From: Nitrospiraceae bacterium
GTDB taxonomy: Bacteria; Nitrospirota; Thermodesulfovibrionia; UBA6902
DNA: 45,060 nucleotides
Direction: 5' to 3'
NCBI GenBank assembly: GCA_003599425.1
Contig: QZKC01000090.1
Coordinates: 1-45,060 of the forward strand
A program made the position numbers and the translations under genes. The notes beneath the pieces are model-generated. The model did not search any database and was not told the origin of the DNA. It saw only the letters and a program-made list of their open reading frames with translations. Shown here piece after piece: positions 8,479 to 19,136 of this stretch; the first letter of the stretch is position 1; each line of letters opens with the position of its first letter.

Positions 8479-8988
8479 ATGCGCCTTCAGAGAGATAATA
8501 TTGTCAGCAAGGCAGTTTTTTATGACATCTTCCAGTCTCCTCTTGGATATCTTTATCTGATCTTTTCAGGAAAAGTTCTTTCAGGGGTTTCCTTTCAGAA
8601 GCCATCAGATATTCCTTTTAAAAAAGGTCATGCACCGAAAATCTTTCTGAAACAGCTCTCTGTGTATTTTCAGGGAGGCAACAAAGAATTCAGTCAGGAG
8701 GTAGTATTTCTTGCCGGGACCGAGTTTGAGAAAAAGGTCTGGTCTGTCCTGAAGAAAATACCTTTTGGCGAGACAAGGACCTATAAATGGGTAGCTGAGA
8801 AGATCGGGAAGCCTGCTGCTGCAAGGGCCGTCGGACAGGCGCTTTCCAAAAATCCCATTCCGATTGTCATTCCCTGCCACAGGGTCATTGAATCAGACGG
8901 GTCGCTTGGCGGATACTCATCCGGGGTCGAAGTAAAAAAGCGGCTGCTTGAAATGGAGTATTATGCCAGTATGGATGAGCAGATCTAA
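8479..8988 (+). CDS. ogt: Methylated-DNA--protein-cysteine methyltransferase
   Basis: A suicide DNA-repair protein that transfers the alkyl group from O6-alkylguanine to its own cysteine. The 169-residue product has the N-terminal ribonuclease-like domain (SPLGYLYLIFSG) and the C-terminal active-site domain with PCHRV, containing the acceptor Cys, preceded by the winged-helix segment containing ARAVGQALSKNP. The start codon is 3 bp after the relA stop. The 3' end is only 5 bp from that of the convergent radical-SAM gene, with no terminator between them. Confidence 0.94.
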   Translation: MRLQRDNIVSKAVFYDIFQSPLGYLYLIFSGKVLSGVSFQKPSDIPFKKGHAPKIFLKQLSVYFQGGNKEFSQEVVFLAGTEFEKKVWSVLKKIPFGETRTYKWVAEKIGKPAAARAVGQALSKNPIPIVIPCHRVIESDGSLGGYSSGVEVKKRLLEMEYYASMDEQI

Positions 8989-8993
8989 AATAC

Positions 8994-10805
8994 TTACTGG
9001 GCAACCATTACAAGAACCTGGTTGCATTCAAATTCGCTCCCGCCGATGCTTTTAAGGGCATGTTCGTAAGCCTTGCGGATATTCTTATATCTTTTGTCCA
9101 GCAGCAGACCGATATTGATGCAGGTTTTGTAAAGTGAGATAGACTCGAGATTGATAACTTTCACTGATTCTTTGTATTTTTCACAAAGGTCTGATAACTG
9201 CTGCATACCTTTTTCATGTCCGTTTTTCAGATGTTCTACAAGCGGAGTGATAGCAACGGTATTTTTGTGGATGTTAAGATCCTCGTTGATGACGAGATCC
9301 TTATCAAGTTTTCTTAGAAACGTCAGGAAGAAACGGGATTCGGTATTTTCGAGTGCAGAGGTATTCAGGACGACATTCAATCTCTCTTTTTTCTGGGCAA
9401 AATACTGTCTTACCATGTCTGTTTTTGCATCGAAGCGTGCGGTCATGTTTTTCTTCAAAGTATCAAGATACCCTTTTGTATCGGAGAGCGACTTTCTTGT
9501 TGCTCTTTTTCCATAGATGCTGACGAACGAATAGAAGATATCCCGTTCAAGCAGATGGCGGAGTATGGATGACCAGGAATAAAACCTGGCCATTGCCTTT
9601 AATGTTTCCACATGCAGTTCAGCGGCAGTCATAAGCTTGGGTTCAAAAACAGCATGATGAGCATCGTATTTGCTCCAGTCAGTATGCAGAAGACGTCCCT
9701 GTTCCTTGAGCTCTTCAAATACAGGAGTTCCGGGAAGGGGGGTGAGCATCATGAACTGTATGGAGTCGATCTCAAGCTTTCGTGCGTATTTCTGTGTATT
9801 TCTGATGGTCTGAATATCGTCTGTGTCAGAACCGAGAACAAACATCCCGTGAATGTTTATTGAATGTTCTTTTATTAACCGGATGCTGTTGTCGATATCT
9901 TCAACACCCTGTCCTTTATTAAAGAGCGCAAGGGTTTTGGGATTTATCGATTCAAACCCGATATAAACTGAGAAACATCCTGCCGATTTCATCAGCTTAA
10001 GTAATTCAGGATCCTTGGCAATGTCAGTACGCACCTGTGCGCTCCATTCCATTTTTATGTTGTTTGCGATCATGGCGCGCAGCAGGTCCTTTGTTCTTTT
10101 TTTGTTGGCTGCAAAATTGTCATCTATGAAAAATACATGAGTGCCTTTTGGAGGATTTGCAACCTTGATTTCCTCGATGATCCTGTCAATTGTTTTGTAG
10201 CGGTATTTTCTTCCGAACATCTGAATAACCGAACAAAACCTGCAGGCAAAAGGACATCCTCTTGAGGTTGCAATCGGAATGACTTTTTTGTCCCAGTTAT
10301 AGACAATACTGAAATCCGGCATCGGCGCATCATTCAGATTTTCAAGCAGCCCTCTGTCAGGGTTATGTACTATGCTGCCGGCATTGTTGTAGGATAATCC
10401 CTTGATCGCATTCAGCGGTTTGCCGCTTTCAAGGTGTTGCACAAGTTCGACAAGGGTTTCTTCACCTTCACCCCTGACAACGTAATCGGCATACTGCAAA
10501 CTTTCTTCGGGTAAAAAAGTTGAATGCGGACCACCAAGAGCGACAGGGATTCTGAGATTCTTAAATTTCTCAGCTATCTGAAATGCACGCGGTGCTGTGG
10601 AAGTGATATTTGAAATACAGACCAGGTCGGCATCTTCAAGGGCTTTCCAGTCAGGAGTTGCAATGTCTTCGATATATACTTTTGTGTTATATCCTCTTTC
10701 TTTAAGAATAGTTCCTAAAAGGATTGAACCCAGGCGCGGCATCGGCATTTTGCTGAATATGTTTGCTCCCGGGGATTTTGCTTCTATAAAATAAATATTT
10801 TTCAT
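8994..10805 (-). CDS. B12-binding-domain radical SAM protein
   Basis: The 603-residue protein has an N-terminal cobalamin-binding-like Rossmann domain (about 1-140, with VALGGPHSTFLPEESL) and a radical-SAM core with the 4Fe-4S triad CxxxCxxC in RGCPFACRFCSV. The remainder is a long, lysine-rich C-terminal extension from about residue 400, without a family I recognise. Proteins of this architecture include methyltransferases and cyclases of lipid, bacteriochlorophyll or peptide metabolism, but no neighbour identifies the substrate: it stands alone between ogt and groEL. Start ATG 10805. Confidence 0.88.
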   Translation of the reverse strand: MKNIYFIEAKSPGANIFSKMPMPRLGSILLGTILKERGYNTKVYIEDIATPDWKALEDADLVCISNITSTAPRAFQIAEKFKNLRIPVALGGPHSTFLPEESLQYADYVVRGEGEETLVELVQHLESGKPLNAIKGLSYNNAGSIVHNPDRGLLENLNDAPMPDFSIVYNWDKKVIPIATSRGCPFACRFCSVIQMFGRKYRYKTIDRIIEEIKVANPPKGTHVFFIDDNFAANKKRTKDLLRAMIANNIKMEWSAQVRTDIAKDPELLKLMKSAGCFSVYIGFESINPKTLALFNKGQGVEDIDNSIRLIKEHSINIHGMFVLGSDTDDIQTIRNTQKYARKLEIDSIQFMMLTPLPGTPVFEELKEQGRLLHTDWSKYDAHHAVFEPKLMTAAELHVETLKAMARFYSWSSILRHLLERDIFYSFVSIYGKRATRKSLSDTKGYLDTLKKNMTARFDAKTDMVRQYFAQKKERLNVVLNTSALENTESRFFLTFLRKLDKDLVINEDLNIHKNTVAITPLVEHLKNGHEKGMQQLSDLCEKYKESVKVINLESISLYKTCINIGLLLDKRYKNIRKAYEHALKSIGGSEFECNQVLVMVAQ

Positions 10806-10930
10806 CTTAATTCCTTTACCTTCTTTTACTAAAATAAATCATTTTTTGTTTCTGTAACAGCACTTGTAGGATATCACAGGAAATCATTTTCCACAATGCA
10901 ACTGATCATAAACGGTAATGTGCGTTCAAC

Positions 10931-10970
10931 AAACAAAAAGGGTGAGGACATTTCCCCACCCTTTTTGTTT
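10931..10970 (-). terminator. Rho-independent terminator of groES-groEL
   Basis: On the minus strand a GGGTGGGG / CCTCACCC stem with loop AAATG is followed by TTTTTGTTT. The flanking A/T runs also pair, giving a long hairpin. It lies 30 bp beyond the groEL stop and 125 bp before the radical-SAM start, so it separates these two minus-strand units. Confidence 0.85.
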
Positions 10971-10999
10971 GTGACAGTGTATCTTTTTTGTTTTGGATT

Positions 11000-12649
<1,650 letters not shown>

Positions 12650-12666
12650 TTATAAACGTGGTAAAT

Positions 12667-12957
12667 TTATTTTTCAATGATCCCAAGGATGTCGTCTTCC
12701 TTGATAATGAGATATTCCGTATTATCAATGTTTATCTTTGATCCGGAATATTTTTCGAAAAGCACGACATCGCCAATCTTGATCTCCATTTTTTGCAGTT
12801 TGCCGTCATCTGTTATTCTACCTGGACCGACTGCAATTACTTCACCTTTTTGAGGTTTTTCTTTTGCGGAGTCGGGAATATAAAGACCTCCTGAACTCTT
12901 TTCAGGTTCATCCGAGTACTTTACCAATACTCTGTCTCTCAGCGGTTTGAATTTCAT
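12667..12957 (-). CDS. groS: Co-chaperonin GroES (10 kDa)
   Basis: A 96-residue lid subunit of the GroEL chamber. It starts MKFKPLRDRVLVKY and contains the mobile loop (about residues 17-32, SGGLYIPDSAKEKPQ) and the GEVIAVGPG strand. It is the first gene of the groESL operon and sits 66 bp downstream of the CIRCE operator. Confidence 0.98.
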   Translation of the reverse strand: MKFKPLRDRVLVKYSDEPEKSSGGLYIPDSAKEKPQKGEVIAVGPGRITDDGKLQKMEIKIGDVVLFEKYSGSKINIDNTEYLIIKEDDILGIIEK

Positions 12958-13023
12958 TGTAGTGTCTCCTTTCTTAAATAAGGTTTCATGTTTGGCTAAA
13001 TTATTTGCAGGGATAAAAACACA

Positions 13024-13050
13024 TTAGCACTCTAATGCAACGAGTGCTAA
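13024..13050. promoter_or_regulatory. CIRCE operator (HrcA-binding site) of groESL
   Basis: TTAGCACTC, a 9-bp spacer and GAGTGCTAA match the CIRCE consensus without mismatch. On the minus strand a TGC-TATATT extended -10 (13049-13057) overlaps the operator edge, so bound HrcA would block the polymerase. HrcA repression relieved by heat is the established behaviour. The hrcA gene is not in this window. Confidence 0.96.
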
Positions 13051-13200
13051 TATAGCACAATAGTTGAATATGAAGACAAGTGACTAAACTAACAGAAAAT
13101 GAGCCTAAATTAAAAAATAAACTAAAATATCACTCTTTATCAGAGTTTTTCTCAAAAATTCTAATTGTGGTGATGAATGGTTCCAAGTTTAAATACAATT

Positions 13201-13875
13201 TCAGGAATAACGGCGCCATTTGGTCTTTAAAAAAAGCATTATCGAAACAAGGCCAAAAATGAACCCCCCAATATGTGCAAACCATGCAACCCCTCCCTGT
13301 CCTGCTATCCCCTTGCTGAGTATTCCATTTATGAATTGGATGAATATCCAGAAACCGATTAAAAAAATAGCCGGCAACCTTACGACCTGAACAAAGAAGC
13401 CAAGGAATATAAGTGTATGGACTCTGGCATGCGGGAAAATAAGCATATATGCTCCCAGAACTCCTGAGACAGCACCACTGGCTCCTATCATGGGGATGCG
13501 GGATGAAGGATCCGTTATTGCGTGAGCATAGGCGGCTGCAACACCACAGAGAACATAAAATATGATGAACCGGAAATGTCCAAGTTTATCTTCTATATTG
13601 TTGCCGAATATCCAGAGATAGAGCATATTTGTAACCAGATGAAGTATGCCCCCGTGCATGAACATTGAGGTAAATATTGTAAGGACAGGATGAATTGGTT
13701 GCACGTTCTTGAATGTTAAGAGGATATTGGGGATAGCGCCATATGAAAAGGCAATATGCTGAGGGTCTGACCAGAAGAACATTTGCAGAATGAAAACCAA
13801 TGTATTGATTATAATGAAACCAATGGTCACTAAAGGGAAGGTGCGCGCAGGGTTGTCGTCTTTCAAGGGAATCAT
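13201..13875 (-). CDS. Rhomboid-family intramembrane serine protease
   Basis: A polytopic membrane protein of 224 residues with about six hydrophobic helices. The catalytic Ser133 lies in GASGAVSG and the catalytic His201 in AHIGGF; the HGGILHLVTNMLYLWIFG segment (about 74-91) is the conserved rhomboid helix region. Rhomboids cut membrane-spanning substrates inside the bilayer; the substrate here is unknown. It is encoded alone. The 325-bp stretch between groES and the groES-side edge of this gene (12958-13200 plus overlap) holds only the CIRCE region and AT-rich sequence. Confidence 0.93.
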   Translation of the reverse strand: MIPLKDDNPARTFPLVTIGFIIINTLVFILQMFFWSDPQHIAFSYGAIPNILLTFKNVQPIHPVLTIFTSMFMHGGILHLVTNMLYLWIFGNNIEDKLGHFRFIIFYVLCGVAAAYAHAITDPSSRIPMIGASGAVSGVLGAYMLIFPHARVHTLIFLGFFVQVVRLPAIFLIGFWIFIQFINGILSKGIAGQGGVAWFAHIGGFIFGLVSIMLFLKTKWRRYS

Positions 13876-13992
13876 CTTGAGTGAAATTAACTGAATCTGT
13901 TATTTTTTGTCAATGAATGATACGAAAATGATACGAAAATGAAGATCAATTGTCTTTACTACCTTATAAGCAACTCATATCGTTTTAATGTA

Positions 13993-14001
13993 TGGTATAA
14001 T
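13993..14001 (+). promoter_or_regulatory. Extended -10 promoter of ssrA
   Basis: TGGTATAAT, an extended -10 element with a consensus TATAAT, ends nine bases before the first base of the tmRNA. No convincing -35 is seen, which fits an extended -10 promoter. Confidence 0.6.
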
Positions 14002-14010
14002 TTAATCAAC

Positions 14011-14356
<346 letters not shown>

Positions 14357-14497
14357 ATAATTGAATTGCGCCTGATTACCCTAACATCTTTATTTTTTTT
14401 ATTTTATTGATTGATGCCTGTAGCTATTGCAATTTTGAGGATTGTTCGTTTATTTTATGTGTCTAACTCTTAGAATAAATTACTGATTGGCATAATT

Positions 14498-15718
14498 ATG
14501 GCATATCCAAAGACACTTGCAATGATAATGGCTGGCGGGAGGGGAGAAAGATTGTTTCCCTTGACGTTCGAGCGTTCAAAACCTGCTGTGCCTTTCGGTG
14601 GACGTTACCGCATTGTTGATTTTGTCCTCAGCAATCTGATCAATTCACAGATATTTTCCATATATCTCCTTGTACAATATAAATCCCAGTCACTCATCGA
14701 ATACGTAAGGGAGAACTGGGGACTGTCTGCCGTGATGAGCGACCACTTTGTTACGGTCGTGCCACCTCAAATGAGACACGGGCCTGATTGGTTTCAGGGA
14801 ACTGCAAATGCAGTATTCCAAAACCTCAATCTTATCCGTCAGCATAAACCTGAACTTGTGATTGTCTTTGGAGCTGACCATATATACCGGATGGATATAC
14901 GCCAGATGATAGATTTTCATCTTGAAAGAAACGCTCATGTGACAGTAGCTGCAAGGCCTGTTCCCATCAGCGAAGCCAGCGCATTTGGTATTATTGATGC
15001 GGGAGATAACGGCAGGATGAAAGGATTTATAGAAAAACCGAAGAGCCCTCCTCCCATGCCAAATGATAAAACAAGGGCATATTGTTCAATGGGCAATTAT
15101 ATTTTTAATACAGATATCCTGATAAAAGCCCTGAACCAGGCAGAAAGAAACAAGGAATACGACTTTGGAAAGCATGTTATTCCGAATCTGTTAAATTCAG
15201 GCGAGAAACTGTTTGCATATGATTTTGAGACAAATAAAATTCCCGGGACCAGACCTCATGAAGAAACTGGTTACTGGAGGGATGTCGGGACAATAAAGGC
15301 TTTCTGGGATGCGCACCAGGATATGCTTGGGGAAAAACCGCTGTTTGAAATACATAATGACCAATGGCCTATCCGGCCTTCGAGGGATGAACTGCCTGCA
15401 ACGAAGATACTCGGTGGGGAGATCACAAACAGCATAATTGCCGAGGGAAGCCTCATCAATAAAGCCAGGATAGTGAATTCGGTCATCCGCAGGGGCGTTG
15501 TCATTGATGCGGATGTGGAAATCAGGGATTCAATAATTATGGACGGAGTGGTGCTGAAAAAGGGCTGTATTTTAAACAAGGCAATTGTTGATGCTCACAA
15601 CATTATTGAAGAAAATGTCCATATAGGCTACGACAGCAAGACTCCTTACTGGCGTGCTCATTTGGACCCTTCGGGGATTACTGTAATTGCGACAGAAAAG
15701 CCGACCGCAAAACTTTAG
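14498..15718 (+). CDS. glgC: Glucose-1-phosphate adenylyltransferase (ADP-glucose pyrophosphorylase)
   Basis: Makes ADP-glucose for glycogen synthesis. The 406-residue protein has the nucleotide-binding motif MAGGRGERLFPLT near the N-terminus, the KPAVPFGGRYRIVDF segment, the substrate loop FIEKPKSPP (about residue 179) and a C-terminal left-handed beta-helix (about 290-390) built of isoleucine/valine-rich hexapeptides. No other glycogen gene is adjacent. It converges on the minus-strand terminator at 15720. Confidence 0.95.
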   Translation: MAYPKTLAMIMAGGRGERLFPLTFERSKPAVPFGGRYRIVDFVLSNLINSQIFSIYLLVQYKSQSLIEYVRENWGLSAVMSDHFVTVVPPQMRHGPDWFQGTANAVFQNLNLIRQHKPELVIVFGADHIYRMDIRQMIDFHLERNAHVTVAARPVPISEASAFGIIDAGDNGRMKGFIEKPKSPPPMPNDKTRAYCSMGNYIFNTDILIKALNQAERNKEYDFGKHVIPNLLNSGEKLFAYDFETNKIPGTRPHEETGYWRDVGTIKAFWDAHQDMLGEKPLFEIHNDQWPIRPSRDELPATKILGGEITNSIIAEGSLINKARIVNSVIRRGVVIDADVEIRDSIIMDGVVLKKGCILNKAIVDAHNIIEENVHIGYDSKTPYWRAHLDPSGITVIATEKPTAKL

Positions 15719-15719
15719 C

Positions 15720-15751
15720 AAAAAAAAACTATGGCAAAGTGTGCCACAGTT
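15720..15751 (-). terminator. Rho-independent terminator for the minus-strand cytochrome unit
   Basis: Read on the minus strand, AACTGTGGCA and TGCCATAGTT form a ten-base stem with one mismatch around a five-base loop, followed by a run of nine T. On the plus strand the hairpin is followed by AAAAGG, so it would not work for glgC. It marks the 3' end of a minus-strand transcript that must come from the small ORF and the cytochrome gene. Confidence 0.75.
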
Positions 15752-15815
15752 AAAAGGAGGTTGTTGGGACAAAACCTCTGCATCATCGCCAAACGATCGG
15801 CAGTGATAATGCCTT

Positions 15816-16010
15816 CTATTTCACTCTTCTTACGTAGCCTGACATCATCCTGAACTGGAGCAGAGCCTTTTGCTTTCTCTGCCTTTTTTCCCTGTAGGAT
15901 GCCAGAAATTTCCAGTACATATTTTTCAATTCGATCAGCATCTTTTCCCTCTCATGACGGACCGAGTTAACTAATTCAGCCCGGCAGTCTGTGCTTCGAT
16001 GCAATATCAT
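15816..16010 (-). CDS. Small basic protein, unknown
   Basis: A 64-residue frame, rich in Lys and Arg, with a predicted helical stretch (about residues 20-60) containing KNMYWKFLASYREKRQRKQK. TATAAT lies two bases before the ATG, and no ribosome-binding site is visible. The downstream terminator supports transcription in this direction, but the coding nature is uncertain. Apart from this ORF and the terminator, the 376 bases between glgC and the cytochrome gene show nothing recognisable. Confidence 0.3.
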   Translation of the reverse strand: MILHRSTDCRAELVNSVRHEREKMLIELKNMYWKFLASYREKRQRKQKALLQFRMMSGYVRRVK

Positions 16011-16094
16011 GATTATAGTTTACCTGGATACAGGATGGAATTAAGTGATGAAAGTCACTTTTTTGAAATAGCCGGATATTTATATTATGTGGAG

Positions 16095-17300
16095 TTATTT
16101 CTCTATTACAACTGCTTGGCTGACATCCTGGACTGTGAATATTTTTTCACGGGAATATTCGTATGTCAAATGGGTGTCGATCTTTACCGATTGAGTATCA
16201 GGGCTGACAGGAATGACAAAGGTATATGTTTCTGGTGTGAGAGGCTCAATGCCAAGGCCGAAATGTTCCGTTGCAGTTACATCCCACTCAGCCATCGGAA
16301 CCTTTTTCCCTCCTTTAAAATAGAAATCATTGACAGAGTACTCTTCCTGCCTTGAAAATATTTTTTTACCATCCTGATCTTGTGCGGTCACTTCCAGGAC
16401 CATATTGGGTATTATTGATCAGCCGTGAGGTATTTCATGGCCTGCGTGGTTTTTCAACGTAACCTGAAGGATCACTGCAGGCATCTTTTCATTTTCATAA
16501 ATATCTATATATCTCGTTGGTCTTGCGTTCACTGTAAGACTGACTGAGGACTTGAGGAAATCGAGGTTGTTCGGGCCAAGAAATTTATGGCTTAATTTCT
16601 TGCCCTCCATATGGCAATCCTGGCAGGTTTCATTACGTCCATTTTTAATTACGAACTCATCAACATAAGAGGTGAAAATAGTAGGGCACTCATTCCATGG
16701 AACACTTGGCGGGCAGTGATGGCATTGGGCGCAGAATTCAGACACTGTAAAGAGTTCGGATTTTACAGTCTTATATCCAAAACCCTCGTGAGGAGAATCT
16801 TCGATATCTCTTGGCCCGTAAATAACTTTTTCTTCAGGCGTGGAATGAAATCCTGTACCTTTCAGATTATGACATCCGAGACAGTTGAGGTTCAGTTTTG
16901 AGAGATCCTTCTTTGCCGCCTCGCGCTTGGCCTCGTCTTTATCCTCTACGGCAGTTAAAATCAGATCCCCTATATGCAGGACAAGCTCCGGAGTTGCATC
17001 TTTTATTTGCGGTATGTGGCAATTGAGACATATGGTGAGGGCTTTTCTTTCCAGTTCTTCCTCCCTGTCAATTGCCAGCCTGATGAATGTCCTCATCCCT
17101 TTCAGGACACGGGGATCAGCCAGGGAGTTGCCCATGCTTGAGGTCTTCCATTCCTCATATTTGTCTTTATGACATTCCGCGCAGTGTTTGATGCTGTACA
17201 TTTCAGCCAGTTCATCGATGGTGGATGCTTTTTTAGCGGATACTGACTGCGGGGTTAGCGCAACGGCTAAAAGGAAAACAAAGAGTAATCTGAATCGCAT
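16095..17300 (-). CDS. Pentaheme c-type cytochrome with an in-frame TGA (candidate selenoprotein, or nonsense-interrupted)
   Basis: From the ATG at 17300, preceded by AGGGAGA, the frame encodes a signal peptide (residues 1-22, ending VSA) and five CxxCH haem sites: C40-H44, C91-H95, C140-H144, C190-H194 and C226-H230. This marks a periplasmic electron-transfer protein. A TGA at 16419-16421 (codon 294) follows GHEIPHG. The same frame then continues for 107 codons to a stop at 16095, with a well-kept strand-rich domain starting SIIPNMVLEV. The ATG after the TGA has no ribosome-binding site, so separate translation is unlikely. A hairpin after the TGA could serve as a SECIS element (see findings). 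The alternatives are a recent nonsense mutation or a sequence error. Confidence 0.7.
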
Positions 17301-17365
17301 GGATTTCTCCCTCAAGCTGAACGATCTCTATTTGTTAATGTAAATTATAACAAATCATCATCCAG

Positions 17366-18586
17366 TTATTTTTTTATTTTTACATTCCTGATTCCGGAAG
17401 GCCTCCATGCGGGAGAAATAACGCTCGGTGGTTTCAGTTGCTCCAGGCATGATGCCCACATGACAGTAAAATCTCCATACCTGTCATTGACGGCATCAAC
17501 CGCGCCGAGAATGGACTTCTCCTTTCTCTTATAATCAAACAGCGTTGCCTGATCATTGCTGTCTCTCATAAGTGATGAAATACTTACACCGAGCAGCCGT
17601 ACTTTGTCCTTCAACCTGACCGCATCAAGAATGCAAACTGCATGGCGGTATATTTCGTGGGTAATATTGGTGTAACCAGGCAGAGTGGCCTGTTTTGTAA
17701 AAGTTTCGAAATCAGGATACCGTATTGTGAGTGAAACCTTCTTGCCTGCAAATCCGTATTTTCTCGCCCGCCTTCCCACCATTTCGCTGAGTTTCAGGAG
17801 CTGCGCCTCAATATGTTTCCTGCTTGAAATATCGCGCGGAAGGGTCATACTGTGACCTATGGATTTCGGGTCCCCTTCCCGGACAATAAGCGGCCTGCGG
17901 CAAATGCCCAGTCCCATGAGCTTCAATGTTTCGCCGATGATACCGAATTTATTTCTCAGCAGGCTTGCAGGGGCATTGCCGAGCTCACCGCAGGTTTTAA
18001 TCCCCATATCCCCAAGCCGCCGTTCAATTGCCGAACCTATTCCCCATAGTTCTTTCACTGGCAGAGAATGAAGGACCGATTGTGCATCTTCTTCTTTGAT
18101 CCACCTCAAACCATCCGGTTTTGCAAGGTCGCTGGCAAGCTTCGCCATGAGGATGTTCGGCGCAATGCCGACGGTGCAATTTATGCCGAACTTCTTTTTT
18201 ATCTCTTTTTTTATTACGTAGCCTATCGACTCCGGCCCATCAAAGAGGTGATGTGTTGTGGTGACGTCGAGAAACGCTTCGTCTATGGAATAGATCTCAA
18301 CGTCCGGAGTGAAACGGATATATATTTTTTGAAGTTCCGCACAGGTATGGGTGTATTTTTCGTTGTCCCCGACAACAAAGATGATGTGAGGGCAGAGCTT
18401 CTTCGCCTCATAAATGTTCATTCCGGTCTTTACGCCGAATTTCCTCGCCTCGTATGAGCGGGTGGTGATCACTGTCCGGTGTCCTGAACCGATTACGGCA
18501 ATCGCTTTGCCGCGGAGTTTCGGATTTGCCTGCTGTTCCACAGAGGCGAAGAAGGCATCCATGTCTATGCAGAGAATGATTGGCAT
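17366..18586 (-). CDS. dinB: DNA polymerase IV (Y-family translesion polymerase)
   Basis: A low-fidelity polymerase that copies damaged DNA. The 406-residue protein has the metal-binding Asp8 in CIDMDAFFASVEQ and the D102-E103 pair in SIDEAFLDV, a helix-hairpin-helix thumb (WGIGSAIERRLGDMGI, about 195-210) and a little-finger domain. It is the last gene of the minus-strand SOS cassette that starts with lexA, 19 bp after the 54-residue ORF. I saw no C-terminal beta-clamp motif with confidence. Confidence 0.95.
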   Translation of the reverse strand: MPIILCIDMDAFFASVEQQANPKLRGKAIAVIGSGHRTVITTRSYEARKFGVKTGMNIYEAKKLCPHIIFVVGDNEKYTHTCAELQKIYIRFTPDVEIYSIDEAFLDVTTTHHLFDGPESIGYVIKKEIKKKFGINCTVGIAPNILMAKLASDLAKPDGLRWIKEEDAQSVLHSLPVKELWGIGSAIERRLGDMGIKTCGELGNAPASLLRNKFGIIGETLKLMGLGICRRPLIVREGDPKSIGHSMTLPRDISSRKHIEAQLLKLSEMVGRRARKYGFAGKKVSLTIRYPDFETFTKQATLPGYTNITHEIYRHAVCILDAVRLKDKVRLLGVSISSLMRDSNDQATLFDYKRKEKSILGAVDAVNDRYGDFTVMWASCLEQLKPPSVISPAWRPSGIRNVKIKK

Positions 18587-18605
18587 GGCTTCTCACAATA
18601 ATGAG

Positions 18606-18770
18606 CTACCCTTCCCAACGCTCATTGCACCGCTCAACAATCATATCAAACATATCTTTCATGAATTCCCTGTCTTTCAGCATGCTTTTTACTACTTCGT
18701 CTCTTTCTTTTTTTGGCAATGCCTTTAACGCCCTCCAGAACACTTCCGATGCTGCTTTGCCATGTGTCAT
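18606..18770 (-). CDS. Small protein (54 aa) in the SOS cassette
   Basis: The frame starts at ATG 18770 with a strong purine-rich leader (AGGGGAGGCAGGGAAT) and ends at TAG 18606. The product is charged and helical: residues 10-20 read VFWRALKALPK and 30-45 MLKDREFMKDMFDMIV. The length, ribosome-binding site and position between the 81-residue protein and dinB support a real gene. Its function is unknown; a regulator or accessory factor of the polymerase is only a guess from location. Confidence 0.65.
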   Translation of the reverse strand: MTHGKAASEVFWRALKALPKKERDEVVKSMLKDREFMKDMFDMIVERCNERWEG

Positions 18771-18786
18771 ATTCCCTGCCTCCCCT

Positions 18787-18893
18787 TAGTAAAGTGCAAA
18801 AGCCGGAAGTGCGAAAGAGCAAAAGCATAAAACAAAGAATTAAAGTCCTTGTCTCTTTTGTGCTTCTGATCTTCTGTACTTTTGGGCTTCTTA
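18787..18893. repeat. Palindromic 7-8-bp tandem repeat between two SOS genes
   Basis: The left arm has units such as GTGCAAAA, GCCGGAA, GTGCGAAA and GAGCAAAA. The right arm carries the complementary kind (TTTGTGCTTCTGATCTTCTG and on). The two arms can fold into a long imperfect hairpin. It spans almost the whole gap between the 81-aa and 54-aa genes. Confidence 0.65.
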
Positions 18894-19136
18894 TGTCTCC
18901 ACTCCTTCCAGCCTCCATAGGACAGAACCTGTATCAAAGCTCAGTTCATAGAGCGTGTTCCCATCGGTTACGGAAAAATGAAGACGTTTGGTCTTTCCGT
19001 TCATCGTGGCCCATTCGTACGTGATCTCCCGGATGTCGATTTGCCTTCCTGACCATCTGAACCGCAGCGGTTTGAGTTTTGATCCTCCACCGAACGCGGC
19101 CACAACAGATATCTGTTCTCCTATCGCAAGCATCAA
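18891..19136 (-). CDS. Conserved-looking small protein (81 aa) coupled to lexA
   Basis: The start codon overlaps the lexA stop by 4 bp, so the two are translationally coupled. The protein is strand-rich, with KLKPLRFRWSGRQIDIREITYEW in the first half and LHFSVTDGNTLYELSFDTGSVLWRLE in the second, a small beta-sheet domain. I recall similar proteins near lexA and dinB in anaerobic proteobacteria, but cannot name a family. SOS-regulated by location. Confidence 0.75.
   Translation of the reverse strand: MMLAIGEQISVVAAFGGGSKLKPLRFRWSGRQIDIREITYEWATMNGKTKRLHFSVTDGNTLYELSFDTGSVLWRLEGVET

Noticed and set aside
13080-13262. 60-codon plus-strand frame between groES and the rhomboid gene
   Set aside because: No ribosome-binding site, AT-driven codon use, and overlap with the rhomboid 3' end; it lies in AT-rich spacer.
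15720-15751. Terminator of glgC
   Set aside because: On the plus strand the hairpin is followed by AAAAGG; only the minus strand has the T-run.
16095-16403. Separate 102-codon gene downstream of the cytochrome
   Set aside because: It is in the same frame as the cytochrome, only five codons after the TGA, and has no ribosome-binding site; it is the C-terminal part of one gene.
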